Program-made: the position numbers and the translations under genes
NCBI GenBank assembly: GCA_029246505.1
Contig: JAQWNC010000016.1
Location: forward strand, 1-64,000
Reading direction: 5' to 3'
Source of the DNA: Arenicellaceae bacterium
GTDB lineage: Bacteria > Pseudomonadota > Gammaproteobacteria > Arenicellales > Arenicellaceae
Length of the DNA stretch: 64,000 nt
In this document: positions 21,124 through 31,900 of the stretch, piece after piece
How positions within the stretch are numbered: position 1 is the first letter of the stretch
Layout: every line of letters begins with the position of its first letter
The notes under the pieces: generated by a model
The model's input: only the letters and a program-made list of their open reading frames with translations
The model's database searches: none
Told to the model about the DNA's origin: nothing

Positions 21124-21894
21124 TTAGCTAATAAGTGTGGTTGACGTTGATTGATTCGCTGTATACAGCGTTAGTTTTTCATCAATAAGCTCGAGATAGC
21201 TAGCCTGCTCGTACCAGTCACCTAATACAATTCGAATATTCGTGGGTGTATTGTCGTTGGTTATAGTGCTTTCAACTTGATGTTTGTGTATTTTTGGTCG
21301 ATGGGTATGCCCGTGGACCATTAGTTTTACGGAGTGTTGATTGAATGCGCTGATAACTGCCGATTCAGTGACGTCCATGATTGATTCAGAATAATTTTCG
21401 TTATCGGAATTACTCATGGCGCGTGCATGTATTGCTTGTTCGATGCGTGATTCAATGGGTTGATCCAAAAAGTTTTTTTGCCAGCTTTTCTGATTAACGA
21501 TAAGACGGAATTTTTGATGCTCGACGTCGTCTGTGCACAAACTGTCGCCATGCAATAATAATATCTTATGGCCGTTTAAGGTTACTCGGGACTCATCGTG
21601 TAAATACTCAAAACCAGCTTGAGCACAGAACTTTTTACCGACCAGAAAATCTCGGTTTCCTGGCATAAAGTACAACCGCACACCGGCATCGGCTAAACGT
21701 TTGAATTGATCAATCACCGTGTGGGCGCCTAGTCTTTTAGTAGCGTCATCACCTACCCAGTATTCGAATAAATCTCCTAGTACGAATATGGTGTTGGCAA
21801 GTTTTGTTTTTTCATGCATAAACTTGATAAAGTACTCCGTACTTTCAGGTCGATCAGGGGTTAAATGCAAATCTGAAATGAATAGGGTCGACAT
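21124..21894 (-). CDS. lpxH: UDP-2,3-diacylglucosamine diphosphatase
   Basis: Calcineurin-like phosphoesterase of the Raetz lipid A pathway; it hydrolyses UDP-2,3-diacylglucosamine to lipid X at the inner membrane surface. The 256 residues contain the metal motifs in order: SDLHLTPDRP, GDLFEYWVGDD, PGNRDFLVG, LLHGDSLCTDD and VHGHTHRP, then a C-terminal DWYEQASYLEL. The N-terminus MSTLFISDLHL is typical. It lies divergent from ilvI, with 329 bases of shared upstream DNA, and belongs functionally with lpxA and lpxB at 51 kb. Confidence 0.97.
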   Translation of the reverse strand: MSTLFISDLHLTPDRPESTEYFIKFMHEKTKLANTIFVLGDLFEYWVGDDATKRLGAHTVIDQFKRLADAGVRLYFMPGNRDFLVGKKFCAQAGFEYLHDESRVTLNGHKILLLHGDSLCTDDVEHQKFRLIVNQKSWQKNFLDQPIESRIEQAIHARAMSNSDNENYSESIMDVTESAVISAFNQHSVKLMVHGHTHRPKIHKHQVESTITNDNTPTNIRIVLGDWYEQASYLELIDEKLTLYTANQSTSTTLIS

Positions 21895-22070
21895 AAGTCT
21901 ATGGTTGGGGATGAGTGTACGAATAGCTGTTTACGATTGTCTAGGCAAACCACCAGAAGGTCAAACTATAGAAAGCGTTGGAATCATCTATAAATCAGGT
22001 TATTAATAGTCATTTTTCTTTGAAATCAGCTTTTTTGTTAGGGTGCTGACGTTTATAATCCGCAGCCTTG

Positions 22071-22090
22071 CCCCGCGTGCGGGGTTTTTT
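22071..22090 (+). terminator. intrinsic terminator in the ilvI leader (probable attenuator)
   Basis: CCCCGC, GT, GCGGGG followed by seven T. lpxH runs the other way, so the only plus transcripts that can meet this terminator start within the preceding roughly 170 bases. It is therefore more likely to regulate ilvI read-through than to end a gene. Confidence 0.7.
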
Positions 22091-22152
22091 TAATTGAGTA
22101 GGGTTTGTAGAGATTACGCAGCTTATTTCTATTTATTTTCCCGCTACAAAAA

Positions 22153-22215
22153 TTGATGGGGAATGAGTGGTGATTGATCGTTTTGCGTAATGTTCCCCAT
22201 TAATGTGGGGCGGGA
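22153..22215 (+). promoter_or_regulatory. alternative hairpins at the ilvI ribosome-binding site
   Basis: TTGATGGGGAA (22153-22163) can pair with TTCCCCATTAA (22193-22203), 11 pairs with one wobble. The same CCCCA (22195-22199) can instead pair with TGGGG (22206-22210), directly beside the GGGAGA ribosome-binding site (22212-22217). The two pairings exclude each other, so this could switch translation of ilvI. Pairing is seen; the regulatory role is inferred. Confidence 0.4.
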
Positions 22216-22223
22216 GAAATGTA

Positions 22224-23975
22224 GTGCAATTAACAGGCGCTGATATTCTTATCAAAAGCTTGCATGAATCTGGTGTCGAAGTGGTGTTCGGTTATCCTGG
22301 CGGTGCGGCATTACATCTTTATGATGCGATGTATCGTCAAGATAAGGTAAAGCATTATTTGGTTAGACATGAACAAGGTGCAACACATGCAGCGGATGGT
22401 TATGCCCGATCAACCGGTAAACCTGGTGTGGTACTGGTAACTTCCGGGCCCGGGGTCACTAATGCCGTAACGGGTATCGCTACTGCTTATATGGACTCGA
22501 TTCCTATGGTAGTCATTTCTGGCCAGGTTATGCTTCCGCTCATCGGAGGAGATGCCTTTCAGGAAGTGGACGCAGTAGGTGTTACTCGGCCGATAGTTAA
22601 GCACAACTTTTTAATTAAAAATGTTGATGATGTTGCATCGACAATGAAAAAGGCATTTCATATTGCCACAACGGGTCGGCCAGGCCCGGTAGTTGTCGAT
22701 GTCCCTAAAGATATTACTGCACAGGTTACCGAGTATATTTGGCCTAAAGATATTAATATCCGTTCCTACCCAACTACGCCCGATGCGGATGTAGGTCAGG
22801 TTAATAAAGCTGTCGATGCGTTACTGGCATCTCGAAGACCGGTTATTTATTCCGGGGGTGGAGTGCTGCTAGCGGACGCCGAAGAAGAGTTGATAGAGAT
22901 GGTGCGTTTGTTGGGCTTCCCATGTACTAATACGCTTATGGGCCTAGGGGCTTACCCTTACGATGATTCCTTGTTTATCGGAATGCTGGGAATGCATGGA
23001 ACTTATGAGTCAAATATGGCGATGCATGACGCTGATGTCATATTGTCAGTAGGAGCCCGTTTTGATGATCGAATTACCGGCGAAACAGGTACTTTTGCGC
23101 CAAATGCGACAATCATTCACATTGATATTGACCCTGCTCAAATCAGTAAAAGTATCCACGCTCATATACCGGTGGTTGGCGACGCCAAGCAAGTCTTACA
23201 AGCTATGCTTGCAACACTACGCGTAGCCAAAGCGAAACCTAATGAGGCTGCAATTAAACAGTGGTGGAAGATAATTCAGGGTTGGCGTGCGAAAAATAGT
23301 TACGCCTATGATAATAGTAGTGAAGAAGTCATCAAGCCTCAATTTGTGGTTCAAAAGCTGCATGAAGTAACACATGGAAACGCTTTTATAACCGCGGATG
23401 TTGGTCAACACCAAATGTTTGCTGCACAGTTTTACGGATTCAATAAAACCCGTCGATGGATCAACTCTGGCGGGCTAGGTACTATGGGGTTTGGCCTACC
23501 GTCAGCAATGGGTGTGAAAATTGCTCATCCTGACGCTGATGTGGCGTGTGTTACAGGTGAAGGCAGTATCGTCATGTGCATTCAGGAACTATCTACATGT
23601 AAACAATATGATTTGCCGATTAAAATTATTAATTTAAATAATCGCTATCTCGGTATGGTGCGACAGTGGCAAGAATTTTTTTACGATCGGCGTTATTCCA
23701 ATTCGTATATGGACTCTATTCCAGATTTTGTGAAATTGGCCGAAGCGTATGGCCACGTGGGTATGCAGATTACCAAACCATCCGATGTCGAAGGAGCATT
23801 AAAAGAAGCTTTTGTAATGAAAGATCGATTGGTGTTTATGGATTTTATTACCGACCAAAAAGAAAACGTTTATCCGATGATTGCTGCCGGTAAGGCGCAT
23901 AATGAAATGCATTTGCGTCCTGATTTTGGGTCGGACAGCAAATCAAGCGCCAAATCAGGAACCAAGGAGAAATAA
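22224..23975 (+). CDS. ilvI: acetolactate synthase large subunit
   Basis: ThDP- and FAD-dependent enzyme making acetolactate and acetohydroxybutyrate, the first common step of valine, leucine and isoleucine synthesis. GTG 22224 is chosen because GGGAGA lies six bases before it and the protein then begins MQLTGADILIKSL like its relatives; an upstream ATG (22203) adds seven unrelated residues. 583 residues. RHEQGATHAADGYAR carries the catalytic Glu, and the ThDP motif is GEGSIVMCIQELSTC to NLNN. It is in an operon with ilvH (3-base gap) and ilvC. Confidence 0.97.
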   Translation: MQLTGADILIKSLHESGVEVVFGYPGGAALHLYDAMYRQDKVKHYLVRHEQGATHAADGYARSTGKPGVVLVTSGPGVTNAVTGIATAYMDSIPMVVISGQVMLPLIGGDAFQEVDAVGVTRPIVKHNFLIKNVDDVASTMKKAFHIATTGRPGPVVVDVPKDITAQVTEYIWPKDINIRSYPTTPDADVGQVNKAVDALLASRRPVIYSGGGVLLADAEEELIEMVRLLGFPCTNTLMGLGAYPYDDSLFIGMLGMHGTYESNMAMHDADVILSVGARFDDRITGETGTFAPNATIIHIDIDPAQISKSIHAHIPVVGDAKQVLQAMLATLRVAKAKPNEAAIKQWWKIIQGWRAKNSYAYDNSSEEVIKPQFVVQKLHEVTHGNAFITADVGQHQMFAAQFYGFNKTRRWINSGGLGTMGFGLPSAMGVKIAHPDADVACVTGEGSIVMCIQELSTCKQYDLPIKIINLNNRYLGMVRQWQEFFYDRRYSNSYMDSIPDFVKLAEAYGHVGMQITKPSDVEGALKEAFVMKDRLVFMDFITDQKENVYPMIAAGKAHNEMHLRPDFGSDSKSSAKSGTKEK

Positions 23976-23978
23976 CAA

Positions 23979-24470
23979 ATGCGGCACATTATTTCTATTT
24001 TGTTGGAGAATGAGGCTGGGGCTTTATCTCGTGTTTCGGGCTTGTTTTCTGCCCGTGGTTACAATATTGAATCATTGACGGTAGCCCCGACCAATGATTC
24101 GACGCTTTCGCGTATGACTGTTGTCACGCGCGGCAGCGATAAAGTAGCTGACCAGATTGTTAAGCAGCTTAATAAACTTATCGATGTGGTTAAGTTGGCA
24201 GATTTGACCGAAGGAGCGCATATTGAGCGTGAGCTTATGGTGATAAAGGTGGCCGCGTCGGGTACTCAACGTGAAGAAATTAAACGCTTGGTGGATATAT
24301 TTCGAGGTCGAATTCTGGACGTTACAGAATCCACATACATTGTGGAATTGACTGGTACTAGCGAAAAGTTAGATGCTTTAATTTCGGCCCTTGAGTTGAC
24401 TGACATTATTGAAGTCGTTCGTTCAGGGCCAACTGGAATTGCGCGCGGCGTAAGTGCTCTCAAAGCGTGA
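23979..24470 (+). CDS. ilvH: acetolactate synthase small (regulatory) subunit
   Basis: A 163-residue regulatory subunit giving full activity and valine feedback to the large subunit. The N-terminal ACT domain (RHIISILLENEAGALSRVSG, FSARGYNIESLTVAPT) carries the valine site. A C-terminal domain has VDIFRGRILDVTESTYIVEL. The start follows the ilvI stop by 3 bases with AAGGAG in the end of ilvI, so the subunits are co-translated. Length is typical of IlvH. Confidence 0.97.
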   Translation: MRHIISILLENEAGALSRVSGLFSARGYNIESLTVAPTNDSTLSRMTVVTRGSDKVADQIVKQLNKLIDVVKLADLTEGAHIERELMVIKVAASGTQREEIKRLVDIFRGRILDVTESTYIVELTGTSEKLDALISALELTDIIEVVRSGPTGIARGVSALKA

Positions 24471-24546
24471 GAGGTTTATGCCGGGTACAACTGGGTTCGA
24501 CTCTATTAGGCAGAGTTAACTAATTAGATACAGAGGAAAATACTAG

Positions 24547-25562
<1,016 letters not shown>

Positions 25563-25563
<1 letters not shown>

Positions 25564-25583
25564 TTGGTAAGTAAATTACCAAT
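25563..25583. other. small inverted repeat between ilvC and psd
   Basis: ATTGGTAA, loop GTAAA, TTACCAAT: an 8-bp perfect stem without a T tail. It may stabilise the ilvIHC message or slow read-through into psd; it is not a typical terminator. Confidence 0.35.
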
Positions 25584-25598
25584 ACAGGTAGCTCATTA

Positions 25599-26255
25599 AT
25601 GTCATCTAAAGTAATTGACGAACAGCCCGTGATTGCTCGCGAGGGATGGTTATTTCTTGCCATCTCCGTGTTTATTTCCGGCTTAGCTAGCGTATATGCG
25701 CCATTATGGGTGGCGCTGCTATTTTGGCTTATTAGCCTGTTCGTATTGCAGTTTTTTCGTGACCCAGTACGCACAATTCCACAGGGCGAAGGGTTGGTTG
25801 TCGCCCCGGCCGATGGGCGTGTAATTTGGACTGGTATAACGCATGATCCATTTTTAGACCGCAATGCAATTAAAGTCAGTATTTTCATGAACGTGTTTAA
25901 TGTGCATTCAAATCGAAGTCCTGTAGATGGGGTTATCGCGAGTATATGGTATCGTGCGGGATCGTTTTTGAATGCCGATTTGGATAAGGCTTCGGAACAG
26001 AATGAGCGAAATGCTCTACATCTTAAAGCTTCCTCTGGTGAAGATATTACTTGTGTCCAGGTTGCTGGTTTGATTGCGCGTAGAATTTTGTGTTACGTAC
26101 AAACGGGTGCCTATGTTGAAGCGGGCCAACGATTTGGATTTATACGTTTTGGCTCCCGGGTGGATATTTATTTGCCAACCACCGCCAAATTAGAAGTTGA
26201 ACTTGGAAATAAGACGGTAGGCGGTGAATCAATCATTGCCCAACTGGCTAGCTAG
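25599..26255 (+). CDS. psd: phosphatidylserine decarboxylase (short type)
   Basis: Makes phosphatidylethanolamine from phosphatidylserine at the inner membrane. The 218-residue proenzyme has N-terminal membrane segments (about 18-50), then VVAPADGRVIW, FMNVFNVHSNRSPVDG, and the C-terminal self-cleavage site FGSRVDIYLP. Ser186 there should become the pyruvoyl group. This is the short PSD type, not the roughly 320-residue E. coli type with LGST. It is followed two bases later by pssA, which makes its substrate. Confidence 0.93.
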   Translation: MSSKVIDEQPVIAREGWLFLAISVFISGLASVYAPLWVALLFWLISLFVLQFFRDPVRTIPQGEGLVVAPADGRVIWTGITHDPFLDRNAIKVSIFMNVFNVHSNRSPVDGVIASIWYRAGSFLNADLDKASEQNERNALHLKASSGEDITCVQVAGLIARRILCYVQTGAYVEAGQRFGFIRFGSRVDIYLPTTAKLEVELGNKTVGGESIIAQLAS

Positions 26256-26257
26256 TT

Positions 26258-27115
26258 ATGGGCACTCCAACTGATCAAAATTCAGGCAAGCGAAAAGCTG
26301 GTCTAAGCGGTAACGATTCTCCAGGCATGTCTAAAGTGAAAGATTCCTGTCTAGTAAAAACCTTGCCACAGCGAAAGTCTGGGGGAGTTATTTATATATT
26401 ACCTAACTTGTTAACAACAGCTAGTTTGTTTGCAGGTTTTTACGCGATCATGAGTTCGCGGTCGGGCCAATTCGAAGCGGCATGTATTGCGCTGTTGGCG
26501 GCTATGGTTATGGATATGTTGGACGGTCGTATTGCCCGGATGACCAATACAACTAGCGAATTTGGTTCTGAATATGACAGCTTGGCGGATATGGTGTCGT
26601 TTGGCGTAACCCCTGCATTGGTTTTATACGAATGGGTGCTATTTGAATTTGGCCGCGTGGGAAGTATTGCTGCGTTTTTGTTCTTAGCTTGTGCCGCGCT
26701 ACGTTTAGCACGATTCAATACTCATTCTAGTGAGGAAAAACGGTTCTTTTCTGGAATGCCAAGCCCTGCGGCCGCCGCTGTATTGGGGTCCATGGTATGG
26801 GTAGGGTATGACAATGAGCTGAGCGGTTTATTGTATAATTATGCTGCGCTCATTTTGTGTGTGATCAGTGCATTGGCAATGGTTAGTAACGTTCAGTATA
26901 GAAGTTTTAAAGACTTTGATTTAAAAGGCCATATGCCGTTCATTGCGCTCATTGGAGTGGTGCTTGTAGTCGCGCTAATTGCCGTTGATCCACCACTTTT
27001 TTTTCTGGGTCTGGCTCTTACCTATCTCATTAGTGGTCCATTACTTGAAGGGTTTGAATCCTGGCGATCCTCAAAAGCCGATAAGCGTGCCGACGACTCG
27101 GTTGATAACAGTTGA
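26258..27115 (+). CDS. pssA: CDP-diacylglycerol-serine O-phosphatidyltransferase (membrane type)
   Basis: Condenses CDP-diacylglycerol with serine to phosphatidylserine, feeding psd. The 285 residues show a hydrophilic N-terminal stretch (about 1-40), then a CDP-alcohol phosphotransferase core. The signature is DMLDGRIARMTNTTSEFGSE followed by YDSLAD, giving the D-x2-DG-x2-AR-x8-G-x3-D-x3-D pattern, with about seven membrane segments. This is the Bacillus-like integral PssA, not the PLD-like E. coli enzyme. cdsA at 43.9 kb makes its CDP-diacylglycerol. Confidence 0.95.
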   Translation: MGTPTDQNSGKRKAGLSGNDSPGMSKVKDSCLVKTLPQRKSGGVIYILPNLLTTASLFAGFYAIMSSRSGQFEAACIALLAAMVMDMLDGRIARMTNTTSEFGSEYDSLADMVSFGVTPALVLYEWVLFEFGRVGSIAAFLFLACAALRLARFNTHSSEEKRFFSGMPSPAAAAVLGSMVWVGYDNELSGLLYNYAALILCVISALAMVSNVQYRSFKDFDLKGHMPFIALIGVVLVVALIAVDPPLFFLGLALTYLISGPLLEGFESWRSSKADKRADDSVDNS

Positions 27116-27190
27116 ACACTACTCTTATTACTGCTGTTATTTGTCACTACCTTTAATGTTTACATTTGATTTAATTCAAGCGAATTTGTG

Positions 27191-28072
27191 ATGAATATTA
27201 GCGGCAGTTTGGTTGCACTGATCACACCAATGAGAAATCAAGGTGAAGTCGATTTCATCGCTCTGGAAAACCTTATCGAGTGGCACATTTCTTCTGGCAC
27301 CTCGGCTATTGTTTCGGTTGGAACAACTGGCGAGTCTGCAACTTTGTCGAAAGCCGAGCACGTCGAAGTCGTTGCTAAAACAATTGAGTTTGCCAGGGGA
27401 CGTGTTCCTGTCATTGCTGGAACAGGTTCGAATGCTACAGCTGAAGCGATTGAGATGACGGTTGAGGCTGCTAAACTTGGGGCAGATGCTAGTTTACAGG
27501 TCGTACCATATTATAATAAGCCAGAACAAGATGGCATGTTTGCCCACTTTAAAGCGATAGCCGAAGCCGTTCCAATGCCACATATTTTGTATAATGTTCC
27601 GGGCCGCACAGTAGCAGACATGTCTAATGAAACGGTATTAAGGTTAACTGAAATTGAGAATATAGTAGGAATTAAGGATGCCACCGGTGATCTGACAAGG
27701 GGCAAGCAACTGCTGGCACAAGTACCTAAAGAGTTTAGTGTTTATTCCGGTGATGATGAGACCGCCTTGCAATTGATAGCCGCTGGGGCCAAAGGTGATA
27801 TATCGGTTACTGCTAATGTAGCGCCTGCTATGATGAGTGCAATGATCGCTGCTGCGTTACTTGGTGATATGCTGACAGCCGAAGCGTACAACAAGAAATT
27901 GATGGGTTTGCATACTGGTTTGTTTGTCGAATCCAGTCCAGCTCCAAGTAAGTGGGCCTTATATCGAATGAGTAAATTGGAAAACGTATTGCGGTTGCCA
28001 ATTATCCCACTTTCATCCAAAGGTGAGGGGGTAGTTTCAAAAGCTATGAGTCAAGCGGGGATAGCTTGTTGA
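27191..28072 (+). CDS. dapA: 4-hydroxy-tetrahydrodipicolinate synthase
   Basis: Aldol enzyme joining pyruvate and aspartate semialdehyde, first step of the diaminopimelate/lysine branch. 293 residues in a TIM barrel: VGTTGESATL, YYNKPEQDGM, YNVPGRT with the catalytic Tyr, and the Schiff-base lysine K162 in VGIKDATGD. I prefer the ATG at 27191 over the adjoining GTG at 27188. It sits before bamC, the classic dapA-bamC pair. dapD and dapE at 33-35 kb serve the same pathway. Confidence 0.97.
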   Translation: MNISGSLVALITPMRNQGEVDFIALENLIEWHISSGTSAIVSVGTTGESATLSKAEHVEVVAKTIEFARGRVPVIAGTGSNATAEAIEMTVEAAKLGADASLQVVPYYNKPEQDGMFAHFKAIAEAVPMPHILYNVPGRTVADMSNETVLRLTEIENIVGIKDATGDLTRGKQLLAQVPKEFSVYSGDDETALQLIAAGAKGDISVTANVAPAMMSAMIAAALLGDMLTAEAYNKKLMGLHTGLFVESSPAPSKWALYRMSKLENVLRLPIIPLSSKGEGVVSKAMSQAGIAC

Positions 28073-28141
28073 TTTCGCGCGATTTTCTGAGATACACGCA
28101 GCCGTTTATTAGCTGTATAAAATAGTCGGAAGAGGGATTAC

Positions 28142-28834
28142 ATGAAAATAAGTTGCAGAAAAATAATAACTGTAACAATAACAGCGGGCATGGCTTTGTT
28201 ATTGTTTGCCTGCGGTGCGATGAGTCGGTTAGAAACAGGTGAGGCTGTGGCGTATAAGGAGGCCGAAATTCGGCCGCCCTTAGCTGTGCCTGAAGGTTTG
28301 AACCAAGTGCCGCTTAATCCGGCGAATGAGTTGCAAGAAACTTTTAATGCTGAGCAGGTTGATGAGTCACGTGTGCCTCCTAGTGCTGGATTAATTGAGA
28401 AAGCAGATCTTGAAACGGTGGAAGCGAGTGCTTTGTTGCAAGAACCCGAGCTTGATTCAGATGAGCCTAATTTCACCGTTGTTGTTTCTGGCAGAGATGC
28501 ACGATTGAACACTTCGCATCCTGTGCATATTGTATGGCAAGTAGTTGGTTTGGCGCTGCAGCGCTTAGCTATACCGGTTACCGATCGTGATCAAAGCAGT
28601 GGCGTTTATTTTGTAGATTGTTTGGCAGCGAGTGGGCAGGAAATCAAGAAGAAACGTTGGTGGAATGTTTTGTCTAGGAATGATGCACCAGAGCCGTCAA
28701 CTTGTGAATTATCTATCGCAGAAGAAAGTGAAAGTACGGCGATTCACATTAATTCATCTTCCGAAGGTGTACCATCTGAGCAGCAAATATTTGATTTATT
28801 GGAAGAACTTAAGTTTGATTTGGATCGTGTTTAG
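28142..28834 (+). CDS. bamC: BamC-like outer-membrane lipoprotein
   Basis: A 230-residue lipoprotein: basic N-terminus, hydrophobic stretch, lipobox LLFAC with Cys24. A disordered acidic/Pro-rich region (IRPPLAVPEGLN near 43-55) resembles the BamC segment that lies on BamD. Two small alpha/beta parts follow, with HPVHIVWQVVGLALQRLAIP. The identity rests mainly on this segment and on the dapA neighbour. BamC is an accessory part of the BAM complex whose core BamA is at 47.5 kb. AGAGGGATTAC precedes the ATG. Confidence 0.82.
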   Translation: MKISCRKIITVTITAGMALLLFACGAMSRLETGEAVAYKEAEIRPPLAVPEGLNQVPLNPANELQETFNAEQVDESRVPPSAGLIEKADLETVEASALLQEPELDSDEPNFTVVVSGRDARLNTSHPVHIVWQVVGLALQRLAIPVTDRDQSSGVYFVDCLAASGQEIKKKRWWNVLSRNDAPEPSTCELSIAEESESTAIHINSSSEGVPSEQQIFDLLEELKFDLDRV

Positions 28835-28989
28835 TTCGAAGCAGTCGATTAAATACGACACCTAATTATTGGTGAATTCCCATTATAAAAGTAAAAATCA
28901 TAAGAACTCAGACTAAAAAATCAAAATCGGTAAATTTGTCTATCAAATATAGCCTTCACTAAAACCTTCCTATAGTCGAGTATAAATCG

Positions 28990-31900
28990 ATGCAAATCCT
29001 TGGGGGCGGCAACGCTTGCTCTGAATTCCGCTTGAAGAAACTGCTGGGTACGGCAGTGGAAACAAAAATCTTATCAGCACGTTTCGTTTATTTTGTCGAT
29101 TTACCCGAGAAACCTAGCAAGTATCTTGACGAATCTAGTTATGTCCGATTGTGTGATTTGCTTGATGTTTCGGAGGATGATCAAGATTCTCTAAAAGTTG
29201 ATGCGAGTTATCTTGTCGTGGTGCCCCGTCTCGGCACTAAATCCCCGTGGTCAACCAAAGCGACCGATATTATTCACCGTTGTGGGCTTGAGAAAGTAAA
29301 TCGAGTTGAACGCGGCGTTTGCTGGAATCACAGCAAGACTGATTTAAAAAGTATCGATGAACTGAGTAAGTTGCTATACGATCGAATGATTGATGAGGTA
29401 TATCCATCGCTAGCAGCATTACCTGATCTGTTTCAAAAACACGAACCCTCACCGTTATTTGAAATACCATTTTTGGAGCAAGGTAAAACAGCTTTTGAAC
29501 AAGCAAATAAAGAGCTTGGTCTCGCCCTAGCAGATGATGAAGTTGATTATTTAGAGGCTGAATATATCAAGGCAAATAAAAACCCTACAGACGTAGAGCT
29601 GATGATGTTTGCACAGGTTAACTCTGAGCATTGTCGACATAAGATATTTAATGCATCTTGGAGTATTGATGGCAAAGAGATGCCCAATAGTCTCTTTGGG
29701 ATGGTCAGAGAGACGCATAAAGCTAATCCAGGTGGAACTCTAACGGCCTACGCTGATAATTCAGCAGTTATAGTGGGTTCTGAATCAAAGCGCTTTTATG
29801 CTGATTCAAAAACTGGTAAGTACGATTCAAGTGATGAGTCAGTTCATATCGTTTGTAAGGTAGAGACCCATAATCATCCAACTGCAATATCACCTTTCCC
29901 AGGTGCAGCAACGGGGTCTGGTGGAGAAATACGGGATGAAGGAGCTACTGGGCGGGGAGCCAAACCGAAAGCCGGCCTGAGTGGGTTTTCGGTCTCGCAT
30001 CTGCGTATTCCCGGCTACTCGCGTCCATGGGAACGAGAGGAATCTAAGCCGGATCGTATTGCCAGTCCATTGCAAATCATGCTTGATGGGCCGTTGGGTG
30101 GAGCTGCATTTAACAATGAGTTTGGACGTCCAGGGATCACTGGGTATTTTAGAAATTTCGAGCATCAATTTGATGATGGCGAACGTCGTGGATATCACAA
30201 ACCTATTATGCTCGCCGGTGGTTTGGGTAATATTCGTAAGTCTCATGTTGCAAAGAACAACATTCCACCAGGTTCCAAAATTATTGTCATAGGTGGCCCA
30301 GCAATGCTAATCGGATTAGGAGGAGGAGCTGCTTCCAGTGTTGCAAGTGGTACTAGTGCTGAGCAGTTGGACTTTGCATCGGTGCAACGTGGTAATCCCG
30401 AAATGCAAAGGCGCTGTCAGGAAGTTATCGATCGATGCTGGGAGATGGGTGACGATAACCCAATTATCTCGATTCATGATGTTGGTGCAGGTGGTTTATC
30501 AAATGCTTTGCCAGAGCTTGTAGCCGATAGTGACTGTGGTGCACAATTTAATTTGCGCAAGGTGTTGAACGACGAACCAGGGATGAGCCCAATGCAAATT
30601 TGGTGTAATGAGTCGCAAGAGCGTTACACTTTGGCGATTGCCCCCGAAGACCTGCCACGATTTATAGCATTATGCGAACGTGAACGATGTTTATATTGTG
30701 TGGTTGGCGTAGCGACCGAGGCTCAACACCTTTCTCTGGCTGATGCCCAGTTTGCAGATGCAGAAGGTAGGGCGCCGTTGCCGATTGACCTCGAAATGCA
30801 AACCTTATTTGGAAACCCGCCGCGCATGCATCGAGAGGCATTGAGTACAGTAGTTACTGAAATTGCCTTCGACTCGAGTACTGTTGGTTTGAAGCAGTCA
30901 ATTGAAACCGTATTACGATTTCCCGCAGTGGCAGATAAGACTTTTTTGATAACTATCGGTGATCGTAGCGTTACCGGCATGATCCATCGAGATCAAATGG
31001 TCGGACCATGGCAGGTACCGGTGGCGGATGTGGCGGTTACCAATACAGGGTTTTACGGATATACCGGTGAGGCGATGGCGATTGGGGAACGTACGCCGTT
31101 AGCGGTATTAAATGGACCGGCAAGTGGACGAATAGCGGTTGGAGAATTATTAACCAATATGATTGCAGCGGACATTAGAGACTTGTCCGAAGTAAAGGTC
31201 TCAGCTAACTGGATGGTCGCATCCGGTTATAAAGGTGATGATGCTATTTTGTATGAGATGGTGGAGGCGGTGACTAAAGAACTCTGCGTAGAGTTGGGGA
31301 TTAGTATTCCTGTTGGCAAGGATTCCATGTCGATGCGAACAGTATGGCAGGAAAAACAGGTTGAGCAGGCGGTAACTGGACCAGTTTCATTGATTGTTAG
31401 TGGATTCTCTCCGGTTAGTGATGTGCGTAATACATTAACTCCATGGATGACAGAGTTAGACAATACGATTTTGATATTGCTATCTCCTGAGCCAGGCCAG
31501 GCTCGGCTTGGCGGTTCTGTGTTGGCTCAAACTCAACAAGTGTTCGGTAATGAGGTGCCAGATATCTCTTCGCCTGCGCGTTTAAAAAGATTACTAAATC
31601 ATGTATTGGATTTTAATCGGCGTGGTTTGCTGCTGGCTTATCACGATCGCTCAGATGGGGGCTTGTTGGCCACATTGTGTGAAATGGCGTTTGCATCGCG
31701 CTGTGGACTGAATATCGACTTGTTGAGCGATGATGTTATCGCTGAGCTATTTAACGAAGAGCTAGGCATGGTTATGCAGGTGCGGCGGTCTGATTTAGCG
31801 GTTATTAAATCCAGTTTGATTGATTCTGGAGATATTCAGACATTAACGGAGTTAGGTTCGCCAGCTACGGATAATAATATCCTCATTAGCCACCGCGGTG

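Larger units (their letters stand above)
21895..22223. other. divergent lpxH-ilvI intergenic region with leader structures
   Basis: Holds a plus-strand intrinsic terminator (22071-22090) and alternative hairpins before the ilvI start (22153-22215). A plus ATG at 21911 after TTGGGG opens 31 codons with ten Ile, Leu or Val but no run of them. TATAAT stands at 22054 without a good -35. These belong to the ilvI leader if its promoter is near lpxH. Confidence 0.5.

Noticed and set aside
22054-22059. TATAAT as the ilvI promoter
   Set aside because: RNA would begin about 10 bases before the terminator, and no -35 lies at proper distance.
22043-22093. GTG-initiated 16-codon frame running through the ilvI leader terminator as a leader peptide
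   Set aside because: No ribosome-binding site and only scattered Leu/Ile codons; the frame is partly a by-product of the GC hairpin.
23666-23893. Alternative-frame open frames inside ilvI, purL, dapD, glnD and other long genes
   Set aside because: They are shadows of strongly supported genes, with no ribosome-binding site or recognisable motif.
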